From: Bacillus sp. FJAT-49711
GTDB lineage: Bacteria > Bacillota > Bacilli > Bacillales > Bacillaceae_C
Direction of reading: 5' to 3'
DNA: 64,000 bases
Assembly (NCBI RefSeq): GCF_018343715.1
Contig: NZ_JAGYPL010000002.1
Span: 628,364 to 692,363 of the forward strand
The notes beneath the pieces were generated by a model. It searched no databases. It was given only the letters and a program-made list of their open reading frames with translations, and was not told the DNA's origin. Positions 9,251 to 17,723 of this stretch are shown in pieces (position 1 is the stretch's first letter; every line of letters starts with the position of its first letter). The translations under genes and the position numbers were made by a program.

Positions 9251-9724
9251 ATGAAAATATATTCACATAAGCCAGAGGGGTATGAATGTCCATTTTGTCG
9301 AATTGTTTCAGGTATTGAAAGACCGAATCAAGGTACAAAACAAAGAGATATTATTTTTCATAATGAATACGCAACCGCCTTCATAGCGAGTAAATGGTGG
9401 CCAAACAACAAGGGACATGTGTTAGTTATCCCCAACCAACATTTTGAGAACATCTATGAGCTTCCTGCGGAATATGCAGCTGAAATTCATAAAGCTGCTC
9501 AATTAGTAGCCTTTGCGATGAAAGATACATATAAGTGTGATGAAATTTCAACACGACAACATAATGAACCAGCAGGGAATCAAGATGTGTGGCATTATCA
9601 CCTTCACGTTTATCCAAGATATGAAAATGATAACCTCTACATGACAAAAGGTCAGCAATCAGATCCAAATGAACGTCCTTTTTATGGTGAAAAATTGCGT
9701 TCATGGATAAGGGAGAATGGATAG
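9251..9724 (+). CDS. HIT family hydrolase, zinc-site type
   Basis: Histidine-triad protein of 157 aa, predicted to hydrolyse nucleotide phosphoramide or dinucleotide substrates. The triad is in WHYHLHVYPRY (H-x-H-x-H). An N-terminal CPFCRI suggests a bound zinc as in many HIT proteins. It follows the Nudix gene by 20 bases and may be cotranscribed. A second, shorter HIT gene lies at 11.9 kb. Confidence 0.88.
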   Translation: MKIYSHKPEGYECPFCRIVSGIERPNQGTKQRDIIFHNEYATAFIASKWWPNNKGHVLVIPNQHFENIYELPAEYAAEIHKAAQLVAFAMKDTYKCDEISTRQHNEPAGNQDVWHYHLHVYPRYENDNLYMTKGQQSDPNERPFYGEKLRSWIRENG

Positions 9725-9804
9725 AATATGCTTACTTGTTTATTATCGCAAATATGGAACTAATATGGGACGAGGCAATAGGAAAATCTTAAGGATGTGG
9801 TCCA

Positions 9805-10275
9805 ATGAATTATCACATGAGGGTTAGAGCATGTGCATTAATTATTGAAAATAATAATATTCTTTTGGTGGAATTCTATGATGAAAAAGGGCTCCATTAT
9901 AATTTGCCAGCAGGAGGAGTCGAGCCAAACGAATCCATTATTGAAGCTGTGCGAAGAGAAGCGATGGAGGAAGCATCAGTAGATGTGGAGGTCGGTCCAT
10001 TAGCGTTTGTGTATGAATATGCTCCGCATCTAAACTCTCACAAATACGGATATACTCACTCGTTGAGCCTAATATTTGAATGTGAAGTGAAAGATGGCTC
10101 CACTCCGAAAATGCCTAAAAATCCTGATGAAAATCAAATAAATGTAAAATGGATTCCACTATCAGAATTAAAAAATATTAAATTATATCCAAATATCGAA
10201 AACCACATAATAGACTACTTACAAACCAAAAGAAATATAGAATTAATTGAAGAGCACACATTGAAAGAATATTAA
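9805..10275 (+). CDS. Nudix hydrolase
   Basis: 156 aa. The Nudix box GGVEPNESIIEAVRREAMEE keeps the REXXEE core, but the Gly that normally follows is replaced (EEASV instead of EEXGU). Residues around YTHSLSLIFECEV form the expected beta strand. The ATG follows AAGGATG. Substrate unknown. It is not obviously in an operon; 80 bases separate it from the HIT gene. Confidence 0.86.
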   Translation: MNYHMRVRACALIIENNNILLVEFYDEKGLHYNLPAGGVEPNESIIEAVRREAMEEASVDVEVGPLAFVYEYAPHLNSHKYGYTHSLSLIFECEVKDGSTPKMPKNPDENQINVKWIPLSELKNIKLYPNIENHIIDYLQTKRNIELIEEHTLKEY

Positions 10276-10354
10276 AAAACACCTGCACTTATTACATAAG
10301 TAAAACCACTTTTCTTACGCTAATTCATATTTAGAATACTTGGAGTTGGAAACT

Positions 10355-11119
10355 ATGGACTTGTTAACGAACAAAAAAATGATCGAAGAACTATCCCTAA
10401 ATCATTGGCAGCCATTATCAACATTGCTTTATGACGGATGGATATTAAGGTTTGCAAAAGGTTATACGAAACGTGCCAATTCAATCAATCCCATTTATTC
10501 CTCAACTTTAGATTTGAACCGAAAAATTAAAGAATGTGAGAACATCTATGCGAGGAATGATTTGCGGCCTACCTTTAAAATCACTCCCTTTGTTAATCCC
10601 GCGAATCTAGATGGTATTTTACAAGAACAAGGTTATTTTTTGATTGATTACACAAGTGTTCAAACAGTGGATTTAAATGAGATCAAGGAGCCAATCTTAA
10701 ATTCCGTAAAACTAGATGAAAATATTGATCTTAATTGGATAGAGGACTTTTGCAGACTGAATCATATTGAGGAGAAAAATAAGAATACGATGATTCAAAT
10801 GCTATCTAATATTTCAACTAGGAAATGTATTATCTCCTTATACCATGAGGATCAGGTTGTAGCCTGTGGTCTTGGCGTTATTGAAAGGGAATATATTGGC
10901 CTCTACGATATTGTGACACATATGAACTACAGGAATCACGGATATGGCGAACAGTTAATATTAAATTTATTAAAATGGGGAAAAGAAAATGGTGCAAAGT
11001 ATAGTTACCTTGCAGTTCTTTTAAATAACAAACCCGCCTTAAGATTGTATTCGAAAATTGGTTTTTCGGAAATTTATCAATACTGGTATAGGGTTAAAGA
11101 AAAGGGTGAGTTTAGTTGA
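10355..11119 (+). CDS. GNAT family N-acetyltransferase
   Basis: 254 aa. The C-terminal half carries the acetyl-CoA loop (MNYRNHGYGEQL) and the typical final strand with NKPALRLYSKIGF. The N-terminal half is diverged, as in two-lobed GNATs. An in-frame TTG at 10340 lies within the GGAG ribosome site, so ATG 10355 is preferred. It overlaps the following methyltransferase gene by four bases (TTGA), so the two are translationally coupled. Acceptor substrate unknown. Confidence 0.85.
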   Translation: MDLLTNKKMIEELSLNHWQPLSTLLYDGWILRFAKGYTKRANSINPIYSSTLDLNRKIKECENIYARNDLRPTFKITPFVNPANLDGILQEQGYFLIDYTSVQTVDLNEIKEPILNSVKLDENIDLNWIEDFCRLNHIEEKNKNTMIQMLSNISTRKCIISLYHEDQVVACGLGVIEREYIGLYDIVTHMNYRNHGYGEQLILNLLKWGKENGAKYSYLAVLLNNKPALRLYSKIGFSEIYQYWYRVKEKGEFS

Positions 11120-11817
11120 GTAGAGTTGAACAGAGTACAAAGTTAGATATTGAGAGAATTGTTTTCATTGGAAGGACTTTTGAAGAGTATTTAAAAATGT
11201 TTTCTTTATCAGTAGAATCATTGAAGGGTAAAAGAATACTCGATTGTCCAGCAGGTGCATGTTCTTTTACGGCAGTTGGCAATAAATTGGGATTAGACAT
11301 ATCAGCTTGTGATATTGCTTATTATCATTCTAGTGATGACCTGAAAAGTAAAGGTCTTAAAGACATTGAACATGCGATGGAGCATATAGAAAAAGCGAAG
11401 GGTAATTATATTTGGGATGTTTTCAAAGATGTAGAAGATCTAAGGAAGCATCGTCTGAATGCTTTAGAACATTGTACGAAGGATATGGAGGAAGCAAGTG
11501 AACGATATGTAGCTGTTACTTTACCTTCGCTACCGTTTAAGGATGAAGAATTTAATCTTCTTCTTTCCGCTCACTTTTTGTTTATGTATGCTGACCGTTT
11601 AGATTATGAATTTCATATAGAAACTCTTAAAGAATTATTGAGAGTAACAAAAGAGGAAATCCGTATTTTTCCATTAGTAGATTTGGAAGGAAAACGCTAT
11701 GAGCATTTAGATAAAGTAGTAAGATTTCTTATCGATAATGGATATGATGTAGAAGAAATTAATGTACTATATGAATTTCAAGCAAATGCTAATTCAATGT
11801 TAAAAATAATTAAATGA
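11116..11817 (+). CDS. SAM-dependent methyltransferase-like protein
   Basis: 233 aa. ILDCPAGACSFTAVG is a variant SAM-binding motif I and LPFKDEEFNLLLSAHFLF resembles the post-II region. The glycine-poor motif (DCPAGAC) is a recognised variant in Bacillus small methyltransferases. The TTG start overlaps the stop of the upstream GNAT gene, so the pair may modify one substrate, but which is unknown. Confidence 0.75.
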   Translation: MSRVEQSTKLDIERIVFIGRTFEEYLKMFSLSVESLKGKRILDCPAGACSFTAVGNKLGLDISACDIAYYHSSDDLKSKGLKDIEHAMEHIEKAKGNYIWDVFKDVEDLRKHRLNALEHCTKDMEEASERYVAVTLPSLPFKDEEFNLLLSAHFLFMYADRLDYEFHIETLKELLRVTKEEIRIFPLVDLEGKRYEHLDKVVRFLIDNGYDVEEINVLYEFQANANSMLKIIK

Positions 11818-11821
11818 AAGT

Positions 11822-11850
11822 GGGCAAGGTTCAAACCTTGTCCCTTTAAT
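11822..11850 (+). terminator. Probable terminator
   Basis: The hairpin GGGCAAGGTT / AACCTTGTCCC with one bulge is followed by a short T tract, after the GNAT-methyltransferase pair. Confidence 0.6.
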
Positions 11851-11938
11851 TGGGTTCCCTTATGGTTTTAAAATAGGCAGGATAGTGTAAGGAGAGAATA
11901 GAATAAGTTATAGAGTCCAGAGAAAATAAGGAGGACAA

Positions 11939-12271
11939 ATGATGACTGAAGACTTTTATTGTGATGAAGTATTAAGTGGAAAGACAGAGGTGAATAAGGT
12001 TCTGGAGACGGAAAATGTATTAGCCTATCATCATACAAAGCCTTTCTATCCCGTGCATATTGTCGCTATACCTAAGAAACACATCCCTTCCTTGATCACA
12101 TTAGAGGAAACAGATAATGAACTATTGATTGAATTAATGGAGGTAATTAAAAAAGTGGCGACAAAGGTAACAGAAGAAAACGGGGCTTGTAGAGTAATCA
12201 CAAACCTAGGCAAATATCAAGAATCTAAACACCTCCATTGGCATATAGTCTTTGGGAAACCTTTGAAATAG
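11939..12271 (+). CDS. HIT family hydrolase, short form
   Basis: 110 aa, the usual length of Hint-like HIT proteins. The histidine triad is HLHWHIVFG near the C-terminus. It begins DFYCDEV instead of a CxxC pair, so no N-terminal zinc site. A strong AAGGAGG site precedes ATG 11939. A role in hydrolysing adenylated or phosphoramidate nucleotides is the family expectation. Confidence 0.87.
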   Translation: MMTEDFYCDEVLSGKTEVNKVLETENVLAYHHTKPFYPVHIVAIPKKHIPSLITLEETDNELLIELMEVIKKVATKVTEENGACRVITNLGKYQESKHLHWHIVFGKPLK

Positions 12272-12438
12272 AAAAGTCTTCTATATAGCGGCTCTATAAA
12301 GGAAAAAGATTTATAAAAATGCTTTTAGCCGATCTATGTCAAAGGATTATTTAATAGGATGCTAGGGAGATTGGAAATATAATTGTTCCTTTCTGCATAC
12401 AGAGTAATGAAGAAATGCTTAACATAAAAGGAGATAGT

Positions 12439-12906
12439 ATGGATTACGTTAAATTCTTAAGGTCAATGGTAGGTAAAGAGAAAGTAATTATGGTTGTTGC
12501 AGGAGCTTTTATTTTTAATGAAAAAAATCATATATTGCTGCAGCAACGCTCTGATAACGAGAAATGGGGTCTTCCTGGAGGATTTATGGAATTAGGGGAA
12601 ACTGTTCAAGATACAGCAAGAAGAGAAGTGCTTGAGGAAACAGGTTTACATCTCGGGAAGCTTGAGTTATTTGGTATTTACTCTGGTCCGGAATTCGATA
12701 AAACCTTTTCTAATGGTGACCAAGTTTCAATGGTTCAAGTTATGTTCTCATGTAATGATTTTTCTGGTGAGTTATTAAAGCAAAATGAGGAATCGTTAAA
12801 GATTATGTTTTTTCCGATTAATGAATTACCTTCTGATCTGTTTCCAGACCATATGATATTTTTTAATGATGTCTTATCAGAAAAAGAAAGACCTATAATT
12901 GGATAA
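12439..12906 (+). CDS. Nudix hydrolase
   Basis: 155 aa from ATG 12439, which follows AAAGGAG; the frame also has an ATG at 12415 upstream of that site. Canonical Nudix box GGFMELGETVQDTARREVLEETGL. The C-terminal part resembles ADP-sugar or mutT-like Bacillus Nudix enzymes but the substrate cannot be named. It stands alone. Confidence 0.88.
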   Translation: MDYVKFLRSMVGKEKVIMVVAGAFIFNEKNHILLQQRSDNEKWGLPGGFMELGETVQDTARREVLEETGLHLGKLELFGIYSGPEFDKTFSNGDQVSMVQVMFSCNDFSGELLKQNEESLKIMFFPINELPSDLFPDHMIFFNDVLSEKERPIIG

Positions 12907-13131
12907 ATAACATGAACTAAACCTTTACACAATACATATCTACTAGTGAAATGTCTAAAGCCCAAATTGTAAATACATAAGTAACAATCCTTAAAAATGT
13001 TGAATATAAATAGAATTGTGCTCTTTTTAAATTGTCCCGAGACAACTTGGATAAATAATCTGTTTACAAAGCATTCGATCTTATCGAAAAAAAACGACGA
13101 ATAAGTTTAATAGAAAAGGAGTAACTGAATA
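12907..13131. other. Intergenic region, little visible
   Basis: AT-rich spacer. The only structure seen is a short dyad, TTGTC-CCGA-GACAA, at 13032-13045. No small gene found. Confidence 0.4.
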
Positions 13132-14088
13132 GTGAGTGATCAAATAATCCCGGCAATTGTTTCGTTCGTAATTGTCGCAGCATTATCCCCATTATTAATT
13201 ATTGTTTTACGAAACTTTGGACTTATTCAACCTATACGTAAAGAATTGCCTTCGGACCATCAGTTAAAAAAAGGCACACCATTGATGTTTGGAATCATTC
13301 TTTTTGTTGGAATCATCGTGGCAACTTTGTATTCCCCTACGCCATTAATGTTTTTCTTATCAATTACATACATTTTATTTAGTTTTGTCGGTTTTTTAGA
13401 TGATTTTTGGAAAGCTTCCCGCCAAGACCCAGGAGGAGTATCTGGCAAGACAAAACTTATTTTTCAATTTTCTTTTACTGGGATTTTACTATTTTACGTA
13501 GTCAACAAACTTGGAATAGACACTAACATTCATATATACAAAAACATTTCCGTGGACCTTCCGATTATCTTTTATGTTATGGTCATCACTTTATTTGTCG
13601 TTGGTTCGGCAAATGCCATTAATTTTACGGATGGATTGGATGGCCTCTTAGGAGTTGTAGCCATTCCCACCTATTTTTTCTTTTTTATGATTTCAGAAAG
13701 GGCAGAGGTACAACTTTTTAGTTTAATCATGATCGGATGTTTGCTTGGATTTCTCATTTATAATATATATCCAGCGAAAGCTTTCATGGGTGATACTGGA
13801 TCATTGGCTATAGGCGGATCACTTTCGTTTCTTGCTATTCTTGAGAAAGTTGAAATTTTAATACCTATATTATTTTTTATATATTTCGCAGAACAGCTGT
13901 CGGTCATATTACAAGTATCGTCGTTTAAGCTTACGAGGAAAAGAATTTTCAGAATGACACCGATTCATTACCATTTTTCTTTAAAATACGGTTGGACGGA
14001 AAATACGATTGTAGCAGTTTTTGGATTTGTGTCATGGTCCTGTACTCTCACGTGTTTAGCTTATTGGAAATACTTTCTATATCTATAA
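13132..14088 (+). CDS. Orphan MraY-family phospho-sugar transferase
   Basis: Integral membrane enzyme of 318 aa in the MraY/WecA superfamily, predicted to move a phospho-amino-sugar to undecaprenyl phosphate. About ten membrane segments are visible. FLDDFWKA, NAINFTDGLDGL and AFMGDTGSLAIGG are the Asp-rich catalytic loops, and TPIHYHF near the C-terminus is close to the PIHHHFE signature of true MraY. It is not in a mur/fts cluster, so it is a second, orphan copy; the nucleotide-sugar substrate could differ. GTG start with AAAGGAG about ten bases upstream. Its 3' end overlaps a small gene on the other strand. Confidence 0.85.
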   Translation: MSDQIIPAIVSFVIVAALSPLLIIVLRNFGLIQPIRKELPSDHQLKKGTPLMFGIILFVGIIVATLYSPTPLMFFLSITYILFSFVGFLDDFWKASRQDPGGVSGKTKLIFQFSFTGILLFYVVNKLGIDTNIHIYKNISVDLPIIFYVMVITLFVVGSANAINFTDGLDGLLGVVAIPTYFFFFMISERAEVQLFSLIMIGCLLGFLIYNIYPAKAFMGDTGSLAIGGSLSFLAILEKVEILIPILFFIYFAEQLSVILQVSSFKLTRKRIFRMTPIHYHFSLKYGWTENTIVAVFGFVSWSCTLTCLAYWKYFLYL

Positions 14089-14233
14089 AAGGTGCTATCG
14101 TCATCCCAACACATATTAAAGGCAGCCAAGCAATAAACAATATAAGAAAAAGAAACATAGGTCGGAAATCAGCGACCAAATAAATCGATGTACTGATCAC
14201 AATCCCGAAAATAAAATAAAGAGCGAGGATCAT
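14048..14233 (-). CDS. Small membrane protein, unknown
   Basis: 61 aa with two hydrophobic helices (about 2-20 and 25-46) and a short polar tail; not recognised. It is kept because an AAAGGAG ribosome site lies 11 bases before its ATG and the composition is that of a membrane peptide. Its last 41 bases overlap the end of the convergent MraY-like gene. Function unknown. Confidence 0.5.
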   Translation of the reverse strand: MILALYFIFGIVISTSIYLVADFRPMFLFLILFIAWLPLICVGMTIAPFIDIESISNKLNT

Positions 14234-14364
14234 TTGTAATCGAACTCCTTTTTAATATTATAAAAAACGTATTTGGTTTTTGATTGGGCTCTTTATCATT
14301 TTGACTTTCATTTTTTATTGATTTTTTAATGAGTAATGATCACACGCGTTCGGAGGTAATTAGA

Positions 14365-14847
14365 ATGAAAATGCCAACACATATAGTAGCAGTCGGTGGA
14401 ATTGTTGAAGATGAAGAAGGAAATATTCTTTTAGTTAAGACACGTGATGGAGGATGGGTATATCCTGGAGGACAAGTAGAAATTGGAGAAAATTTAATTG
14501 ATGCATTGATCCGAGAAATAAAAGAAGAAAGCGGAATCGATACAGCTGTTTCTTACTTGATTGGAGTGCATTCCAATACAAGAATTCATAAATGGTACGA
14601 TGGTGTAACAGATGTTCCAACCAAAGTTATGTTTGATTATGTTTGCAAGCCTGTCGGTGGAGAATTAGGTATTTCGGATGAAACAACAGATAGTCGCTGG
14701 GTAGCGAAGAATGAAGTTCTAGACATGATTACAGCTCTAGCGATCCGTATGCGTTATCAAGCTTATTTAGATTATAAGGGGAATATAAATTATACGGAAT
14801 ACGTAACGAAGCCTGAATTTGAAATGAAGCTGAAAAGGACGTTGTAA
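14365..14847 (+). CDS. Nudix hydrolase
   Basis: 160 aa from ATG 14365 (CGGAGGT upstream); an in-frame ATG at 14329 has no ribosome site. Nudix box GGQVEIGENLIDALIREIKEESG. The N-terminal MPTHIVAVGGIVEDEEGN is the usual first strand. Substrate unknown. Confidence 0.87.
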   Translation: MKMPTHIVAVGGIVEDEEGNILLVKTRDGGWVYPGGQVEIGENLIDALIREIKEESGIDTAVSYLIGVHSNTRIHKWYDGVTDVPTKVMFDYVCKPVGGELGISDETTDSRWVAKNEVLDMITALAIRMRYQAYLDYKGNINYTEYVTKPEFEMKLKRTL

Positions 14848-14992
14848 AAGATAATTGTGTCGAATCATATAATCACTTTGTAATTTAAACTACATAGAAA
14901 TTATAGATTTACGTTATTTCTTATATGGATGAAGCACTAAAATGAAATGGTCCAATCCACATCCAGCCCCTTAAGTGAAGGTAGGTAATGTA

Positions 14993-15532
14993 ATGAGGTT
15001 TTTTGGCATACAAGCAATATTCATAGATAGAGATGGAACGATCGGAGGAAGTGATAAAGTAATCTATCCTGGGGAGTTTGATCTGTTCCCAGGTGTTGCA
15101 AAGTCTATACAACTATTGAAAAAATCCGGTGTTCTTATTTGCTCATTTACCAATCAGCCTGGGATTTCTAAGGGAGAAGTAACACTTGATAGTTTTAAAA
15201 AAGAGTTCATGGACTTTGGTTTTGATAAAATTTATCTCTGCCCCCATCAACATTATGAAGGTTGCTGCTGTAGAAAGCCTTCTTCTGAAATGCTAAAAAA
15301 GGCTGCTAATGATAATCACTTGGATTTAGAGAGTTGTGTAGTAGTTGGGGATAGATGGACAGATTTGCTAGCCGCCGATGAGGCTGGATGTAAGAAGATT
15401 TTAGTGAAAACAGGTAGTGGGAAAGAAACGTATGACAAATACATTAACAATGAGTTTTATGGGCGCTGGGGAGAAGTAAAGCCTGACTATATCGCCAATA
15501 ATTTCAATGAGGCTGTTAAATGGTTAATGTGA
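14993..15532 (+). CDS. HAD-IIIA phosphatase (GmhB/HisB-N like)
   Basis: 179 aa. FIDRDGTIGG gives the nucleophile and acid/base aspartates, SFTNQPGIS is motif II, and CPHQHYEGCCCRKP supplies a Cys/His zinc loop and the motif III Lys, as in heptose-bisphosphate and histidinol phosphatases. VVGDRWTDLLAADEAG is motif IV. ATG 14993 follows AAGGTAGG; an upstream GTG at 14975 is in frame but less well placed. No heptose genes are nearby, so the substrate is open. Confidence 0.87.
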   Translation: MRFFGIQAIFIDRDGTIGGSDKVIYPGEFDLFPGVAKSIQLLKKSGVLICSFTNQPGISKGEVTLDSFKKEFMDFGFDKIYLCPHQHYEGCCCRKPSSEMLKKAANDNHLDLESCVVVGDRWTDLLAADEAGCKKILVKTGSGKETYDKYINNEFYGRWGEVKPDYIANNFNEAVKWLM

Positions 15533-15636
15533 AGAGTCAGAAATATTTACATCTCGTGAGGCGAGTTCACTTTATTAAATAATTTTGACGACTTATAAAT
15601 ACTGAACAATGTAATATTAATAATGGAGATGCATTA

Positions 15637-16188
15637 ATGAACAGGTTAGTAATCATAACAGTCGGAAAAACACATAGCGGTAAGACTACTTTTGCTAAAG
15701 CTTTAGAACAGCAGTTAGGCAACTCAATTGTCATTGACCAAGATAACCATGCTGAATTCATCAATACCTTTTATAAAAGCCTGTTGCCGAGCCAAGGACC
15801 TAATACGATTAAATACGCAGTAACGTAAACCTTTGTAGACTATGCTGTAAATCAGACTAGTTTTCATCTCATTCTTTGCAACTCAAATCGCTCTCGAAAT
15901 GACCGTCTGGAACTGCTCAGACACTTTCGTGATAAAGGATTCATTAGCATTCTCGTACATTTTGATATTCCTGATTATGTTCTTCAAGCTCGAGTGGCAA
16001 ATAGTAAACGAAGTACAACTATATTTAGAAGCGCTGCAACTTTTGAGGAAGTACTTAATCGTCAAATAGCTGAATCTCATAAAAGTGAGTTAATTGCTCC
16101 AATAGAAGGTGAAGCTGATTATCTTTTTACAATCAATAATAATGATGACGTTCAGTCTGTTATCCGAAAGATTGTTGATATTAGTTAA
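15637..16188 (+). pseudogene. P-loop kinase-like gene with internal stop
   Basis: The frame starts with a good ribosome site and ATG at 15637. It has a Walker A motif GKTHSGKTT (residues 9-17) and an IDQDNHAEF stretch typical of small AAA-type kinases. A TAA at 15826-15828 interrupts it after 63 codons. The same frame then stays open for 119 more codons to TAA at 16186-16188 with normal protein-like sequence (LILCNSNRSRNDRLELLRHF, then AFRSAATF-like region). One base substitution would restore a 183-residue protein, so this is a nonsense-broken gene or a sequencing error, not two genes. Confidence 0.75.
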
Positions 16189-16227
16189 AGTTTATCTAAA
16201 TATAATTGAAAAGTGTGAGGAAATAAA

Positions 16228-16818
16228 ATGAATGATCAAATGCTATTTGAGTATTATCAAAGTTTGAGAGAGCCAGAAGCAAATGAATGGAATTTATCTC
16301 CGAGAAGTTTATATTTGGAATTTGTCACAAGAGATTATGTCTCAAATAATTTCAATATTTTTGAAGGAATGAAGGTTTGTAATGTAGGAATTGGTGTTGG
16401 CGAATGGGATGACTATTTAGGTTATTTATTAAAGGGGAAGGGACAATTAACGAGTATTGATATTGATCCGTATATATGTAAAATGTTCCAATATAGACAA
16501 TTAAGAGAAGGGCACCCGAATCCATCATTCGTAGTATGTGAAAGTATCCTTAAAACAACTGTAAAGGAAAGTCAGTTTGATTTGTTAACAATGATTGGTT
16601 CAACTTTAAAAGAAACGCAAAAATATGAAGAAGCTTTTAAAAAATGCCTGAACTTAATTAATGAAAATGGCAGCTTGATGTATATGGATTTTGAAAAGTA
16701 CCATGCTTCAAAAGACTTTGAGGCTTTCGCGTTGGATAATGGCCTTCACATTGTTCAAAAAGATGTTTATGACAAATATGAGAATCTTACATTCTATATC
16801 TATAAAGTGAAAAAGTGA
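16228..16818 (+). CDS. SAM-dependent methyltransferase-like protein
   Basis: 196 aa. MKVCNVGIGVGEWDDYLGY is a variant motif I (NVGIGVGEWD), and TSIDIDPYIC follows as the motif II acid. The C-terminal strand order fits a Rossmann methyltransferase. The gene is separate, with a GTGAGGA ribosome site. Substrate unknown. Confidence 0.78.
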   Translation: MNDQMLFEYYQSLREPEANEWNLSPRSLYLEFVTRDYVSNNFNIFEGMKVCNVGIGVGEWDDYLGYLLKGKGQLTSIDIDPYICKMFQYRQLREGHPNPSFVVCESILKTTVKESQFDLLTMIGSTLKETQKYEEAFKKCLNLINENGSLMYMDFEKYHASKDFEAFALDNGLHIVQKDVYDKYENLTFYIYKVKK

Positions 16819-16874
16819 ATACGAATATTGTTATCATTAAGAAAATGGAAATAAAATCTATTGAGCATACATGA

Positions 16875-16904
16875 TTGACAACTGATTAGTGTTTATTTTA
16901 TGAT
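16875..16904 (+). promoter_or_regulatory. SigA-type promoter of the riboswitch operon
   Basis: TTGACA at 16875-16880 and TATGAT at 16899-16904 are separated by 18 bases. Transcription would start a few bases before the riboswitch core at 16931. Confidence 0.7.
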
Positions 16905-16928
16905 TAATATATAAATTTGAATAATTCT

Positions 16929-17023
16929 CCTAAAGGGGAGTAGCTTTAATAACAAAGTCGTCATTACGGAGTTGCGACTCTCGGCTTTGTTGGCAACTGA
17001 TCGTTGTTAGCGAGACCTTTACC
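16929..17023 (+). promoter_or_regulatory. yybP-ykoY riboswitch (Mn2+-sensing)
   Basis: The 5' core AAAGGGGAGTAGC and the 3' core TTAGCGAGACCTTTACC are the hallmark conserved segments of the yybP-ykoY family, which senses Mn2+ and usually turns genes on. P1 can form between AAAGG (16932-16936) and CCTTT (17016-17020). The central arm ACAAAGTCG / CGGCTTTGT is visible. Known targets are Mn exporters or TerC-like proteins, but here the downstream genes are FbpB-like, Spo0M-like and EcsC-like. Confidence 0.9.
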
Positions 17024-17086
17024 AACTGGTAAAGGTCTCTATTTGCATAAAAAACCTTTACCGAATAATGGTAAAGGTTTTTTTGT
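17012..17086 (+). terminator. Riboswitch expression platform: anti-P1 hairpin and terminator
   Basis: The first hairpin is a perfect 12-bp stem (17012-17023 with 17028-17039) that includes the 3' strand of P1. The second is the terminator (17052-17062 with 17070-17080) followed by seven T. GGTAAAGGT at 17028-17036 can also pair with ACCTTTACC at 17054-17062. Such pairing would block the terminator when P1 forms. This predicts an ON switch with metal. Confidence 0.8.
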
Positions 17087-17156
17087 TGGTTTTTAGCGAT
17101 ATGGTGACTGATGAATTACAACGATCCAAACAAAAAGATGAAAGAAGGATGACGTT

Positions 17157-17285
17157 ATGAGAAAAGCCAAAGTATCTTTATCTGAGTTAATTAGCAAGAA
17201 TAAGGAAGAACTTCTTAAAGACAAGGCATTAATTGAAAAAATAGAACAACGTGTAGATGAAAAATACACAAACTTAAATAAGTGA
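17157..17285 (+). CDS. FbpB-like small basic protein
   Basis: A 42-residue, Lys/Glu-rich helical protein starting MRKAKVSLSELISKNKEE. The pattern matches the FbpB family of Fur-regulated small basic proteins, where B. subtilis FbpB helps the small RNA FsrA repress iron-using genes. No Fur box was seen between the riboswitch terminator and this gene, so manganese through the riboswitch appears to be the main control. AAGGATG precedes the ATG. It is the first gene of the riboswitch operon; 15 bases separate it from the next. Family assignment is from memory of the pattern. Confidence 0.7.
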   Translation: MRKAKVSLSELISKNKEELLKDKALIEKIEQRVDEKYTNLNK

Positions 17286-17300
17286 TCAGGAGGGTATGTA

Positions 17301-17723
17301 TTGCTATTAAGGAAGTATATGTCCCTTATAGGGATAGGTTCAGCGCAAATAGATCTTATTCTGCCAAAGCATATGTATAAGGCTGGGGAGCATGTTAGCG
17401 GATATTTCTCCATCAAAGGTGGTACAATTGATCAACAATTAAAACGAATTGATTGTGAATTGATTATGAAAGATCAGCGTAAGGATATTGAAAAAATAAT
17501 TGATTTACGAACCATATTGACATCAAAGCGTATCCAATCAGTTGAATTATATGAAATACCATTTGCTTTCAAGCTTCCAGCAACTATTCAGGATTCGTCA
17601 GAAGAAATATCTTACCATTTTAAAACGAAGCTTACTTTTGACGAAGGAGTGGAAAGTAAAGACCAAGATCGTATTTTAATTAGTCAAAACAATATGAAGG
17701 GAGGATACATACTTAATGATTGA
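17301..17723 (+). CDS. Spo0M-like (SpoOM) protein, short form
   Basis: 140 aa. IGIGSAQIDLILPKHMYKAG and VSGYFSIKGGTIDQQLKRID are the signature of the N-terminal arrestin-like domain of Spo0M. Spo0M of B. subtilis is about 258 aa and has a second domain, which this protein lacks. Spo0M-type proteins affect sporulation and cell division. TTG 17301 follows AGGAGGG; ATG 17319 is a weaker alternative. It overlaps the EcsC-like gene by eight bases, so the two are coupled. Confidence 0.8.
   Translation: MLLRKYMSLIGIGSAQIDLILPKHMYKAGEHVSGYFSIKGGTIDQQLKRIDCELIMKDQRKDIEKIIDLRTILTSKRIQSVELYEIPFAFKLPATIQDSSEEISYHFKTKLTFDEGVESKDQDRILISQNNMKGGYILND

Noticed and set aside
15637-16188. Two separate small genes (15637-15828 and 15994-16188)
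   Set aside because: They share one frame separated by one stop, and the sequence between them is also protein-like; one broken gene is the simpler reading.
16929-17086. T-box leader
   Set aside because: No specifier loop or T-box sequence; conserved cores match yybP-ykoY instead.
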